From assembly GCA_020091685.1 (NCBI GenBank), contig CM034600.1, forward strand, positions 1,578,024 to 1,642,023: a DNA stretch of 64,000 nt. Direction: 5' to 3'. The notes beneath the pieces were generated by a model. It was not told the origin of the DNA. It searched no databases and worked only from the letters and a program-made list of their open reading frames with translations. Position numbers and translations under genes: made by a program. This DNA comes from Lutjanus erythropterus. Its lineage: Eukaryota; Chordata; Actinopteri; Lutjaniformes; Lutjanidae. Of the stretch, positions 33,657 through 45,879 are shown one piece after another. The number at the start of each line of letters is the position of its first letter. Positions within the stretch are counted from its first letter, which is position 1.

Positions 33657-35447
33657 GTACTTTGTGTTATTTGTGATAATATGTTCACCAGAACAAATTC
33701 CAATCAACTGTTGCTGACATTGCAATAAATCATAAAACTAAATTGAATTGAATTAAAATCATCATCATGTCCCTATAACTAGCCTTAGAAACCAGAGCTG
33801 TTCTAAGATTCAGTACAGAACTGACTTGGTTTGCTTTCATTTAACATCATCTGATTTAGCAAAAACGTCTGTCAAACTATAATAAATCTATCTTCCATGC
33901 CCTGCTTGTAGCGACATACTGTGTCAGCAGCAGATACCTTGCAGAACGTAGCAGAAATGTCACACATTATATCCCTCACCTTGCCTAATTGCTTCTAGCG
34001 GATCGGCTGCTCATTTAGAGCAAATGAGAATGTCATATGTCAGATGTCATTTATGGTTACCGATAATGAGAGCAGCTGGACATGCATCCAGGCTCCACAC
34101 CCGTAATACGCAACACACCTCTTGACTTTTAAGCATCTCTTGCTCCAGAAATAGCAACAGTGGTTTTGTAATGTGTCAGGCCTTCCTGCTGCACTGCAGC
34201 ACACCCACATGTTCTCACTGCTGCTGATAAGTGAGCAGCTGGGAAGCTTTCTAGCATTGATCCAAATGCGGAAGCTAGCCGGCTCTGCTAGGATGTATTT
34301 GATTTGCAGATAACTGATGTCATTTGCTATCTATGGTCGGCTGCATGAACTATCTGGGAATCCTCTCTGGACTGTAAAGGATATTAAACAGACCCATCTT
34401 GAATAGGACTGATCTGACAAGATCACCACAATTGTTGCATGCAAAATAACAAATCTGAAGATATGGCAACCTTGTCATAACAGGTTTAGCATCTATATGA
34501 ATATCAGTCACATCCTTAAAAAGCCTACACTGGTCACACCCTTTCCTCTACCACTATAGTTATTTCTTGTGAAGTCTTCTGGCATTTGGCAGGTCTGTTT
34601 CTTCAGCAACATAGATTTCAACACAGAGCTAGCATAGCTGTGAAGCTGTAAATGGTTGCCTTGTTAGTGGAGCGTTGACTGTGGCACAGCAGAGCGCCAT
34701 TGTTCTGCCTTTAACACACTGTGGTTTCTATGCCAGAATGACCAGAATGATGCATTGTGGATGACAGAGGCACTCTCCTGAGACAGCACTGGGTTTGTGT
34801 TAAGACTATATGTCTCACTAAACACTGTCTTTTAATGGGCCATCTCACTAAAACACACAACAAACAAAATATTCTCCCAGTCACTACTAGAATTCCCTCC
34901 TATGATGAAATGACTGTTAGGCTATAAGCAAACAGGAGAGCCAGGGCACATTTTCTCATATGCGTTTTATATTTTCATATTTAATATAACATTCACAAAT
35001 AAAAGAGGTATATTACACAGGTGTTGTCATCTTAATGTCAATTTAAGTTCTACATTTGTAGCATTAAAGCATTCAATTGTTAAAGTAGTGTAATAAACAA
35101 CAGCAAAATGATGATGATTGGCTATTATCCCCACCAGTCATAACCTTGGATGGGATCATATAGTCGCCTCTGTGTGTGCCTGAGTGAGTGTGTGTGTACG
35201 TGTGTGTGATGACTGGAATTATAGCTTGTACACAGCTGATCTTCTTCAGTAATTCTATTTTTTGACTGCTCCGTTTTGTATGACCATTGAAACTGACTTC
35301 ATCAGCAACTGCTTCAGTTAGAAATCTTGTTTCAGCTCGTGACAACTGTGTTAATGTTGGCGGAACTTTACAAGTCTCAGCCGGTTGCATCTAGCATTTG
35401 TGGTGGCATTGCAGTAGGTGCTTCACCGTTTGTTGTCTGGTGGTGTT
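33657..35447. other. no gene seen; mostly unique DNA
   Basis: 33720-33757 ends in AATAAATCATAAAAC then TTGAATTGAATT, which could be a short LINE tail. 33990-34370 is repeat-free with several homeobox- and E-box-like words and could hold conserved non-coding sequence. This is unproven. Confidence 0.45.
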
Positions 35448-35736
35448 AAGGGCTGAAAAGTTCATTGAAATTTTATCAAAATTGTAATATGGCCTACGGC
35501 AATTTTCAAGAGCTACAATATGTGTTAAATGTAAAATGTGGGTCAAAACTTAAGAAAACATCTTTGTTTTGTACAGATCTTTGCAAAAATCACGATCGCC
35601 ATGATGATGTTTTAAATGAAAATGAAAATAATGGTGTAAAAAGTAACAGTCCTTCTAATACCGCAAATCAAATCACAATTGCAATATCAGTCAAAATAAA
35701 TGCAAGCAGATATTTTTTCAAAATCATTCAGCCCTA
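35448..35736. mobile_element. hAT-type MITE, family C
   Basis: It begins TTAAGGGCTGAAAAG and ends AAATCATTCAGCCCTA. Internal 'ttgtacagatctttgcaaaa', 'ccttctaataccgcaaat' and 'caatatcagtcaaaataa' match 26309-26576. The flanking 8-mers agree only partly. Confidence 0.65.
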
Positions 35737-38700
35737 GTGGGCATCTGCAGTCTACTGAGTGTACCCTTCTAGTTGTTGTCAATATTGTGCTGCTGCAATT
35801 TAGACATCAAGAAATGTAGCTTTGTGTCCTGAGCATTTCCTCAGTGGATGAAGAAGAAAGGCTGGAAAAGCTAGTATTGGGCCTTGAGTAAAGATGTAAA
35901 GTAGAAGTGTTTTTTGGGTTAAGCATCTAGTGCTGTTGCCTTGCCTCTAGGGTTGCTTGAGTCAAAGAACTGTATAAAGCAAAGCACAAATATGCAAATA
36001 AAATCTATTTATTTACAGATTGGTCTATTTTGTGAGACAACTGAATAGATTTTGCAAGGAGCACTTGGGAAGTCTGGAAGTCTGTGAGGAAAACACTTAA
36101 AGACAAAAGTGCTTTTTTAAAAAGATCTTTTCGTTGAAGCAAAATAGACATTTTTCCTCAAACAAATACACAGGAGTAAGACAGACAGACAAACAACCAC
36201 CTCCTGTCCACAGCACTAGTATGGTAGAAATGTCTCCCTTATTCACAACTGAAAAATTGAGAAAACAAAATTTCATCAAGTAAGGTATGAGGTTCTAATG
36301 CATATTAATGAAGTTTATCTTATGTAGACAATGGGAGCAGAGGAGGACAAGTTTCCATACATACACAAGCCAAGGGGGGGAAGAGCCTCATATTTGTTCA
36401 CACATTGCTGGATTGTACTTACTCTTCATTCTCAGGACCTCAGAGAAGGAGGAAGTTCAAATTTGCACTTTTGTAGAATACATTTATCCCCAGCTGTACC
36501 CGTGGCTCAGTAATATGAAGTATTACTTTATTAGAGTTCACATTAAGTCCTTGCATGTCTCCCAAGATCCAAACATAGATCAGATTGAAGTTTAGTTTTT
36601 ATAATATCTGTAGTTATTCTAACAGATTTCTAAAATTCTTCCTGATAAGAGCAATTCCACTATGAAGTACATCTCTATCGCAGGTTTTACATCTCTGGCA
36701 ACTGGGAGAGGCATTGTGGTACATGGAGTCTATATGGAGTGAAACAGGTTATGTTAAAGTATGAAACTGTATTTGTCTATTTTTAGTTGAGCTGAATATA
36801 GTCAGAGACATTTCAGGTGTATTATACCAATCAATAGCATCGTAATTACATTGAAAAGCTGATTCCCTTTTATTTATTTTTTCATCTAAGTCTTCTGTAG
36901 GTGGACAAGTTATATTTGTATGAATTTGCCCCATAAATCACATATTCTTCATACTCCTGTAGATTTATGAATTGATGTTATAGACCTTGAAATCTTACTC
37001 AAGGAACATGCATCATGTTTTAGTTTTGTTGCATGTAAATGCAGTTTAAGTAACTTCTTTGCTAGTGTGTGTTTGAGGCTCTGGTTGTGACTTAAATCAC
37101 TCTATTTGCTTTGTGTTTCACTATATGTACCCTCTGCCTTTTGAGAACATTTCTCTGTTCTAAAGAAACTCCTATCATGGAATGAAAAAAGTTGTGTCCT
37201 TGGCATTTGAACCGCTTTTTTTTTTTTTGCTAAAACAACCTCCCTCCCACAGTTAGATGAAAAGATTTCTGTTATGTGACACAACACATGTCAGTGATGA
37301 CGTAAAATCTCAATTTGCTCCTCACTATTGACTAAACTATTGACTTTGACAGAATAATCTTAACTCATGGTCCACTGACTAGCTTTTTCAGGTCCCTTAA
37401 ACCGCATCTCATGGTCTTCCTTAGTAGATTCACTGTCAGATGGAAAGCCCTCAAAAAAGATATTAAGAAGAGCCTTTTTTATGACTGTTTTTAGCCCAAG
37501 AGTAGACTTCATAATTATGTGTGGTTTATTTGCTTTGATTGATTGGCCACAGAGTGTTATCAGCTGATATGAGTTCTAGATATTTAGATATTTGGTCATC
37601 AAGGCCCAGTTTGCCACAAACACACAGAGACAGGGACTTCATGGTGCATTCAGGTGCACCTTGTAAACTCAGAGATCTATACTATATCTATACTGGAATG
37701 GCCATTTTTTTCAGTTTTCTTCATTAGAACATGTAAGCTTACATCTGTCATTACTGTCTTGCTATTTTTAAAAAAATCTTATCAAACTCCACCATATTCT
37801 TGTATAACAGGTGCCCAAATACCTCTGTGATCATTTGCAAGTTGATGATAATGATAATAGAAGGCTTCAAATAGACCCTGTGGTAAGTTTTGTTAGTATT
37901 GGGTGATGCTGCTGCCAGCGATCAGTAATCTGATCCAAAAATCCTGTTCCTTGTTGTTGGAGACATGTCCTTTGACGTCCACTATCTGTTGGCTGCTGAA
38001 CAACATTACACAAGTATATCTCACTGTTGTGGAAAAGCTTACAGTACGATGACATCCTTATGATGAATAGCCGATGTCCATTACCTCATGCCGCAGAGAC
38101 CACACACAGCTGCATGAACGTCAGACACACCAAAGTACCTTGAATGGTTGGAGCTGTCCTATCTTGAATATGTTGCTGATAATAGGTGCCATCTATTGGG
38201 TTTTATACCCCCCCAGAGTTAAACTTTGGGGTGCAATGCCCCCCACCCAAAGCAGGAAAAAACAAAAGAACAAAGCGCCATGAATTCAAACATTTCTTAC
38301 TATTAATGCAATTAGCACTGTAACTTGTGGCTCTATCATCTAAATTAGACAAACACAACACAATTTCGGCCATCAGTTTTGTGTGGAAATACTTCAAAAT
38401 TTAAACAATTAAGTAAGTGTAATGTGCAAAGTGTGCATTGCAGAGTCGATAGCTTTAAGAACACTGGATTCATATTTTAGCCAAAACATTTCAGGGTGAA
38501 ATACATCTGTAATCTCACACCAAGTCTCTGAGGACTTTTTGAGAGTTCTGCTTTTAAACTTTGAGTGATCATTAACTTTATTAGGCGGACTATATCTGAC
38601 ACTGTGGGGCACACGATGAGAGCCTTCTGCTGGAGATGAACCAGCAGTCTCTGAACACGAACAGAATATGAGATCTGTCTCAGTTTAATAGAATGACTTT

Positions 38701-40012
38701 GAGAACATCAAATGACTTTGAGAATAGCAAATAACTTGCTTTAACAAATTTCATTACTTTATAGCATGAAGAATTGTAAAATATCACCTCCATGAGGCAG
38801 TGACAGATCACAGGCATTATAGTAAACTTGGCATTTTATTCTTGCTGCTGTAGCAAAGGTCAAGCTGCATGTGGCATGTGCAGGTTGTATGTTCATTGTA
38901 ATATTTATTAATGCTGAAATGGCATTGTTCTGCCTGAATAATCAGTCATACCACCAGATAAAACACCAAAGCGGTCAGGTTTGGAACCCATATCAGGATA
39001 GTGTGCTTCTGTTCCCAGGATAGAAAATGCCTCATTTTCAGGAAGAATAATAATCCCTGCTTCTGCTTCTCACTATCTGACTTTACATAGACTGACATTT
39101 TTTGCCCTCGCAATGTTCAGCCCAAGTCAGCGCTCATGTCACTGGAGAGTCTTCTGGGTCAAAAGTGCACCTCCAGTCTGTCTAGAGAAAGCTTCCACCT
39201 CCTGTGCCACAACGTTTTGTATGGATTTCACCTGTGTCGAGCACACTATTGCTCCTATAACAAGATCTAATGTTTAGATCTTAAACTCTTTCGAATGATT
39301 TTTTAAAACTTAAAATCAGTAATAGCAGAGAAAATACCAGCTATCCTAAACTGACCTCATCAGTGTGTTCTGTGAGTTGCAGATCATCCTGTGAATTATG
39401 ATGAGCAGAACTGAGGAGGGTTACTAAATAGGAAGTGGTTCCACATGATTGCACCTCTCGTAGCTGCGATCTTTCCGTCGAGTGAGCTTACTCCTGTGCC
39501 TGCTTATTTAAAGAAAGAATTGTAATGACTTGTTGCGGCGCGGCTGACACCCACCTGAGGGTTTGCAACTTCTCACTGGCTGAGGGATGGAGTTATCTGC
39601 AGTAAAGAATCTGCACATTTTTTCTTGATCTGGCATTGTTGTCGCTGGCATCAACCCATTTCTCAGCTGTCACAGTTTTAGCTATTGACAGGTACTGAGC
39701 TGTGCCCCACCCCGACCCCATCAGCCCTGTCCAGTCTCTAACGCTCACTTATCTCATGCCATGCCACTCAATTGACTTTGCACTCAGGCTGTAATGGCTC
39801 AGATGATCCAGTTGCCATGCAGATGAGTTTGATTCTTCGGTGACTGCAGTGTGCTCATGTGTGCTGAAGAGAGTGAGAGAGGAATAGACAGCAGCCTCGG
39901 TGATAATCTGATGAAGCCACAGTACAGTACACACACTGAGGTCATCTAGCTTTGATAATGATGCACCAGCCCTGACACCTGCTATCTGCGCTCAGTTTCT
40001 GCAGCAGAGTTT
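35737..40012. other. 4.3 kb with no recognised gene or element
   Basis: No exon is supported. Minor features: a T-run at 37215-37229, a 19-bp tandem pair (TGACTTTGAGAA-A-CAAA) at 38694-38732, and C/G-runs at 36370 and 38209. 36300-37300 could be an old degraded element, but no family motif was recognised. 39450-39960 has higher GC and might be conserved. Confidence 0.45.
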
Positions 40013-40110
40013 TCAGTCTCCAGGGCTTCTCCCATCTAGTCCCACTCATTCTCATGTTACATTTGTGTGGAAATATCACCAAATATAATGGGATTACACT
40101 GAGTTGGTTT
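40013..40110 (+). other. segment paired with 30357-30457
   Basis: Aligns to 30357-30457; see that entry. GTGGAAAT and TAATGGG are exact in both. Confidence 0.5.
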
Positions 40111-40334
40111 TGGTTTGCTTTTTATAGTATTAATACTCATAATATTAGTGGTTGTTGATAATAATATAATGTTTTTTGTGTGTACAGCAGAACAAAACTG
40201 CTTCAACAAGTGTGGGCATCATAAAGGCATAGTTCAACAGAAGAGAAGTCTGGTATTAGATGGAGAACTGATATCAACAGATACCCTGAATATGAGTATA
40301 GGAGCTGGTATAGGAAGAGAAATTGGATTTGTCC

Positions 40335-40660
40335 TAGGTTTGGGCAATTGGATGACTATATCATCTATCGACAATGCGCTGAATCCATCGTAAATTGCTT
40401 GCCTGATTTTTAGGGCGATACTTGTCATTTTCTCATCCAGCGGTGCAGTACGCACCCACTCAGCTGACCATGAGTGAGCTGAGCTGGGTGACGAGTGAGA
40501 GGAAAACAGCCTGCAGAGTCAGACTCTTAACACTTTTCACACTGTGAATTAAGGATTTATTTTGACCAAACCAGAGCTGGTGATTGTTGGAAGAGTGGAC
40601 AGACTAACAAAGACAGTTTTGGTGAGTTTTACATGTTTTTCTGTTGTGTTTAAATGAAGT
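40335..40660 (+). mobile_element. 5' part of a hAT-like transposon
   Basis: It starts TAGGTTTGGGCAATTGGATG and includes 'gtgcagtacgcacccactca' and 'gagctgagctgggtgacgag', a leader typical of a larger fish hAT element (familiarity). It ends near TTTTG/GTGAGTTTT, a donor-like site. No transposase follows, so this would be a deleted or non-autonomous copy. The 3' end is not found. Confidence 0.4.
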
Positions 40661-40929
40661 GTTTTTTCCGAGACGTTAACGAGCTTGTATTAGTTTGGTA
40701 AAAGAGATAAACTTGAATTCAGAAGGTGAACAGTTGTATTTCTCCATTTAAAATGGAAAATAAGTGTGAAAACATATAAGTTGTAGACACTTTGTGAGTT
40801 TATTTTGTCCACTGCATGTAATGAATGTACATGCGTAACATAGTGAATTCACCGCTTGCACACATCTCCCAGCTGAGACCTGAGAGGAGGAGTGGTGAGG
40901 CAGAGATGTCCTGTCTTACACATCAGGTT

Positions 40930-41088
40930 CTACAGACTGAAGAAAATATTTTCATTTGGTACAGATTCCTGTAAAAAAATTACAACATAATCATTTTAAC
41001 ATGTTTTTCAATCAAAATAAGACTAATGATGTAAAAATGATCATTACCTTGAATATAACAAATCATATCACAATTGCAATATTGCAAC
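40930..41088. mobile_element. hAT-type MITE, family C, partial
   Basis: Blocks 'tttcatttggtacagattcc', 'aatgatcattacctt' and 'catatcacaattgcaatatt' match 26309-26576. Both termini are lost; the right break is at a perfect hairpin (41089-41122). Confidence 0.6.
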
Positions 41089-41122
41089 GTTAGGGCCGAA
41101 TATATATATGTTCGGCCCTAAC
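41089..41122. repeat. 12-bp perfect inverted repeat with AT loop
   Basis: GTTAGGGCCGAA and its exact complement flank TATATATATG. The arms look like two opposed transposon ends (TTAGGGC). Confidence 0.9.
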
Positions 41123-41762
41123 CCCAACCTTATGAAACTGTTGTAAAGTGATGAAGGCTGATATTCACTCTCACTCTGCTCTCCACCAATTCCTGAGAAA
41201 CATATCTGGCTCCTTAATTGCCAGTTGCTCCACTATGTTCACCAGCTAGTCTCTGTGTTGTCTGTCTGCTGGTTGGTGTTGAGCAGGTTGTGCACAGTGG
41301 GTTTGTCAGAGCCTTCTCACTGCAAACAACACCGATAAAAACAGATTTTGTGACTCATAAAAACAAAACAATGAACTAAAAGAGGCTCAAAACCTTAACA
41401 GCACAAATGGGTTTGTTACTACAAGTTACACCTTTCACATGAGCCATTTGATCCATTTTTAATAGAGATACACTATAATATCAGCACCTTATGGGTATTG
41501 GTTGAAAAAGGTTGTAAAATGAAATATCGTCCCAAAATGAACATTTGATATAACTGACCGATAATAAGACACTTCAGTTATGTACACGTGACATGAGTCT
41601 GTGGTGTGGAGGTTTTTTTGAAGTCTGTTTGCAGGGATTGTTCAGCGTTGGTTCAGGAGGAGTCAAATGACATTCCTTCAACACTACAAATTTAATTTTC
41701 TTAAGAGCTATCATCCTAATAAATTCATCATTTAAATTAGTAAACAACAAAGAGAAATAGGC

Positions 41763-42338
41763 TAGAGCTACAATAATTAATCAATGAATTATTTATTAAT
41801 CGATTATTTGATTAATCACCAAGTATTTTGATGATGGATTAATTGTTTTGAGTAAAAAAATAGTCAAAATTCCAGCTCTTTTAAATGTGAATATTTTCTG
41901 GTTTCTTTGTTTCTCTTTGACACTAAATTATATATTTTTATATTATTATTATTATACTTTGGGTTGTGAGTAAAACAAGACAAACAACTATTTTTAAATA
42001 TATCATTTCTGATTTTTTTTTCTTTTTCCACAGCACAGTATAAAAATAGACATGACAAAACAGAACGAAATAAAACAAACAAACTGCCGGCTCACGAAAA
42101 ACGTGCACATACACGTCAGTCCTTACAGTGATTGTAATGTCCATAAGTGGATTGTGGGTCAGAGAAAGTGTCTATACTGCCAAAACAGAGTGAGGTCAAG
42201 GAAGGCCAGAAAAAAATGATACAGTGATACAATAAAGTACATCACAGTATAATGCAAAACAAACAACTATTAATCAATTAATGGAGAAAATAATCAGCTG
42301 ATTAATTGAATATGGAAAAATCGTTAGTGGCAGCCCTA
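41763..42338 (+). mobile_element. hAT-type MITE, family A, with inner retroposon
   Basis: The ends are TAGAGCTACAATAATTAATC and AGTGGCAGCCCTA. The 8-bp target duplication is AAATAGGC (41755-41762) and AAACAGGC (42339-42346), 7 of 8 identical. The interior has family A blocks up to 'gtaaaacaaga' and the terminal ATTAATC-rich block after 42259. The middle is replaced by the insert at 41993-42258. Confidence 0.75.
41993..42258 (-). mobile_element. 266-bp retroposon-like insertion
   Basis: An exact 13-bp direct repeat ACAAACAACTATT lies on both sides (41980-41992 and 42259-42271), the length expected of target-primed reverse transcription. On the minus strand the insert ends in an A-rich run (about 42012-42028, one G interruption) close to the downstream duplication. 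The body ('actgacgtgtatgtgcacgt', 'tgagccggcagtttgtttg') matches no family I recognise: a SINE, truncated LINE or processed transcript. It shows no frame of note. Confidence 0.65.
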
Positions 42339-42536
42339 AAACAGGCAGCAGCAAAAAACCTGTCAGCTGTAGTTCTTTTGTTCATCCAGTGAATTTGTAC
42401 ATTTTGAAAAGTTTTATATTGATGTTCTTTGCAAATAGATGGAAATAAATATTTGTACATAACAGTATTGGCCAGTGTGAGTTGATAAATATCGGTGTAT
42501 CAGATATTGGCAAAAGTCCCATATTGTGCATTTTTT

Positions 42537-44236
42537 ATTTATTTTTTATTTTATATTAAGGTGCAGCTTTAAATAAATGAACTTTTTGTGTTTTTTACTG
42601 CTGCTCACAATACTCCTGTTTTTATTAAAGCACCAAATAATCTAAATAATTTCGTGGAGACTGACCCTGTGCAAACACTGCATTCCTCAGGATCTCAGAT
42701 AATATTTGCATACCTGAGATAGTTTTGCTTTTTCATAACCAGAGTGAGAGCTTATCTGGATGACTGTAAACAGAACAGGATGTTGTTGTTGAGCCAACTC
42801 AAATGTTAGCATCCTGATTTATCAACAGGATCACAGTGTGAATGTTCGACACAGTGTATGAGTGTCAGAACATCGTGTAACTTGTTTTTGATGCTGCGTC
42901 ATTGTCATAGATAATACGTTGTCTATCTAGGAGGCAGTAGTGCTTATCAGAGCACATATCATGACATAATCAATGGATTAGCTGTACAGACTGATAGCCA
43001 CTTAATTTCAAATCGCTATCTCTGTGTGTATCTACTTTGCAACTCTTATTTTGACTTTTTGTCTTCTGGTCTGTACACTGATTACATAATGTTATAGACT
43101 GTATGAGCCATTGAAGCCAACCCCAACCCCTCAGCAGCAGGACATCATCCTTGCCCTTTGCTTACCAAGGAATCCCTGATTTCCCAGGAGTGACTGTTCT
43201 GAGCTGTCAGCTTCAAGAACCATGGGATTGATTTCTCATTACATGGTCTCAGTGAGCTGTATGTACTGTGTGGGCCCGCGAGTCGATGAGAGATGTGTTC
43301 CGGTTGATGGGAAAATCACGCTCTGACCTCTGCAAGGAATCACAGCTACATTTCTGAAACATTTACGTTTTTGTTATGCAGCTTTAGCTTGGCCTTTTCA
43401 GAGTCTTACCTCTTTTTGCTAATGTAATGTTCTCATCTTCAAGAGCGGGAAATCTATCTCTGGGGAAGGCTGCGTTGAAAGGCACCTGAGCCAAATTGAT
43501 TTCAGTCTGTTTGAGATAATAAAAAGGCAGGAAACTGACATTTTGGTGTGATCTTCAATTGGGGTACTTTGGCCTTTGTGGATTCTATTTAAAAAGACTC
43601 CACTTGGCAGATTACATCCAAACATCACACCTACATGCTCCTCCTATCCTAAATACCTTTTTTAATTTGGTTAGAAGTACACAATATTGGAGGCAGGTTT
43701 GAGATTGAGAGGTTTTTTTGGTCTGGGCATAGCTGGACTGATAGTGAAAAACCTCTGTACTACACTTAACAGTCAAGGAAGATGGTTCATTAGCAGAGTG
43801 GAGTGTTTTTTGCCTGCAGGGTCATAAATGTGATCTATTGGCAGCTCAGAGTGCAAGAGAAGACAAGCAGAATAATTATTTTCTAAACATTCTGAGTAAA
43901 AAAGTATGTTGCATCTTATCTTTCAAAGCAGGGCCAAATGATGGCAATATCTCTCTGTTCATCCAACACTTTGGTCCATAGCAAGATATCTCAACAAGCA
44001 TTAGCCAGATTGCCATGGGATTTTGTCTGCATATCCCACAGATGATTACTCTTAAAGTCTGGAAAAAGGCAGTTTTTCTTCTTAACACATCACACATTTT
44101 AGAACATAGTTTCTGAAAACTTGTGAAAACACTGAGCACTATGTAGAACTGAATTAGACAGTTAAACTGTTGTTTATGATTTTTATGTTCAGGATTTTTG
44201 AGTGGTTCAGTGACATGCCAGATGGTCCCCCAACAC
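42537..44236. other. no gene seen
   Basis: Unrecognised, largely unique sequence. 43100-43300 has balanced composition and no repeats. Minus frames near 43419 and 43876 lack domains. Confidence 0.45.
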
Positions 44237-44244
44237 TATATAAG
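44237..44244 (+). promoter_or_regulatory. TATATAAG box-like site
   Basis: TATATAAG is followed by a C-rich run, a CACCTCCTCC-type pyrimidine tract and a TTCACTTTAGCTCACTTCAG stretch. Spacing to an initiator is plausible, but no exon or conserved frame follows. It could be a cryptic promoter, an LTR relic or chance. Confidence 0.25.
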
Positions 44245-44876
44245 CCCCCCATGAACCAACACAAGAACACCACCTCCTCCCCCTCCCCTCAGCCTCCCTA
44301 ACACTCAGTTACAAACATACCTTCAGTGACTCTCTTTCCAAATCAGCCCAGCAGTTCACTTTAGCTCACTTCAGTTCCAACAACCCGACACAGAAGAAAA
44401 AAAACACGATCCTGTCACCGTCCTCTGTCAGTCAAATTTGGCTTCATAATATGTTTCTGTAGTGTGACAAACTCAGAACACACATTTTTTTTTACACACT
44501 TTAATGATTTTAGTTATATGACCTTTCATACAGTACCACCACTAGGCCAAAATTTACTCTTGACCAATATTTTGTCTATGCTTGTATCATATTAACAGCA
44601 CTGGCATGAGCTGATGTGACCACACATAAAGCTTAAAGTGAAAATAGAATGTAAAAGCAAAAATAACGCTGGTCAGGTGGAAGTGTTTTGATGATATTAA
44701 AATGAAGGCAAAATCACATGGTGTCATTTAGTAATTACATTGACTGCGAGAAGAGATGGATTAGGATCTGATACAGCACAGCAGGTAACAGTGAGTAATC
44801 CATCATGTCAGCTCATGGTGATTAATCAGCAAGCATGTTGCAATGTGAAGATGAAAAGAAAGTCATTAAAGCTTTT

Positions 44877-45107
44877 ATAGCGGTAGATGGACCACATTTA
44901 TATACCCTTTAGCCAAAGTGATTGAATATTTTTTGCCTTCCATTCACCCATTCACACACACACACACACTGATGACCATGCAAGGTCCAGCCATCAGTAG
45001 CAATTTGGGGTTCAGTGTCTTGCTCAAGGACACTCAGTCATGTGGGAATCCATCCAACAACTGTGCAATCAGTGGACGACCCACTCTAATTTCTGAGCCA
45101 CATTACA
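44877..45107 (-). mobile_element. common fish interspersed repeat (minus orientation)
   Basis: On the minus strand the order is GAGTGTCCTTGAGCAAGACA, CTGAACCCCAAATTGCTACT, CTTGCATGG, a TG tract, GAATGGGTGAATG, then ACTTTGGCTAAAGGGTATAT and AATGTGGTCCATCTACCG. This is a very frequent fish repeat ending near a 'GCGCTTTGAGTGG...TATATAAATGCGGTCCATTTACC' block (familiarity). The class is unsettled; it is probably a SINE or LINE 3' region. Confidence 0.6.
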
Positions 45108-45271
45108 AGTTGTGGAAAAGTAGAGTCACGTGGCTCCGTCTGCCATATTCAGGTGGGGATGTGTGAGGGCACCAGCTGAAGAAACAAAACACCAGGCTAA
45201 AGTAAGTTTGATAATTATCAGTATGACACACCTAAGGGCTTCACACTGCACTTACTAAAATATTTGTGTTC

Positions 45272-45440
45272 TCAGGCCAGGACAGAGATATAATCCCTCC
45301 ACCTAGTCCTCGGTCTGCCCCGTGGCCTCCTCCCAGCTGGACGTGCCTGGAACACCTCCCTAGGGAGGGAACCAGGTGGCATCCTTACAAGATGCCTGAA
45401 CCACCTCAACTGGCTCCTTTCTCTGCAAAGGAGCTGCACT
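45272..45440 (-). mobile_element. LINE reverse-transcriptase ORF, C-terminal fragment
   Basis: The minus frame reads without a stop from about 45430 to the TGA at 45272: SQLRWFRHLVRMPPG, then EVFQARPAGRRPRGRPRTRW and RDYISVLA. The QLRWFGH-xRMP...GRRPxGRPRTRWRDYI signature is the C-terminal zone of a widespread fish non-LTR retrotransposon ORF2 (RTE- or L1-like; exact clade not decided here). The usual Trp after VLA is replaced by the stop. Only about 55 codons remain, so it is a dead fragment. Confidence 0.75.
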
Positions 45441-45500
45441 TTCAACTACTGGTTAAGGAAAATGCTAATTTTGTGCATTTTCCTTAACCAATAGTTGAAA
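45440..45500. repeat. near-perfect 26-bp hairpin, 9-nt loop
   Basis: Arms 45440-45465 and 45475-45500 pair at 25 of 26 positions (one C/A mismatch at 45449/45491). It directly abuts the upstream end of the LINE fragment. Confidence 0.9.
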
Positions 45501-45879
45501 ACGCTAATAGTTGATTGATCATTAATGATTTATGGGATACAACATTTAAAGTTTTCTCTTTTGTTTTTTTTTTCTCATATAAAGTTTCAGTCAACAAATG
45601 GCTCCACCAGACAAAACAATGTTAAATGAGGTGCAGTTACTGCCCTTTCTAGTCTGGAAAGGATTAAATATCCATGAATACATTTTAAATTGGTTAAATT
45701 CTCAATGGCAATTAATCAATTAATGATTAATCATTAGCATCCTCATTCCAAACCTGTGCTGGTGCAGTGTTTAGTTTTGAGTCCATATGTCCATATTGTT
45801 TTCATAGGTTTGTTTGTGATCAGATCACCTTATTGGCTACAAACACGCAGATGACAGGTTTTGATATTAATTAAAATTG
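45501..45879. other. eroded MITE-like AT-rich DNA
   Basis: ATTAATCAATTAATGATTAATC near 45711-45735 recalls a family A terminus, but no complete end or duplication can be defined. Confidence 0.35.

Larger units (their letters stand above)
41464..42536. mobile_element. possible outer hAT element holding two nested insertions
   Basis: The left part (from TAGAGATACACTATAATATCAG) and the right part ('aatatcggtgtatcagatat' to 'ccatattgtgcat') resemble opposite ends of a fish hAT element ending in GATATCGG-type repeats. A family A MITE (41763-42338) lies between. The outer assignment is tentative; the inner ones are firmer. Confidence 0.35.
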
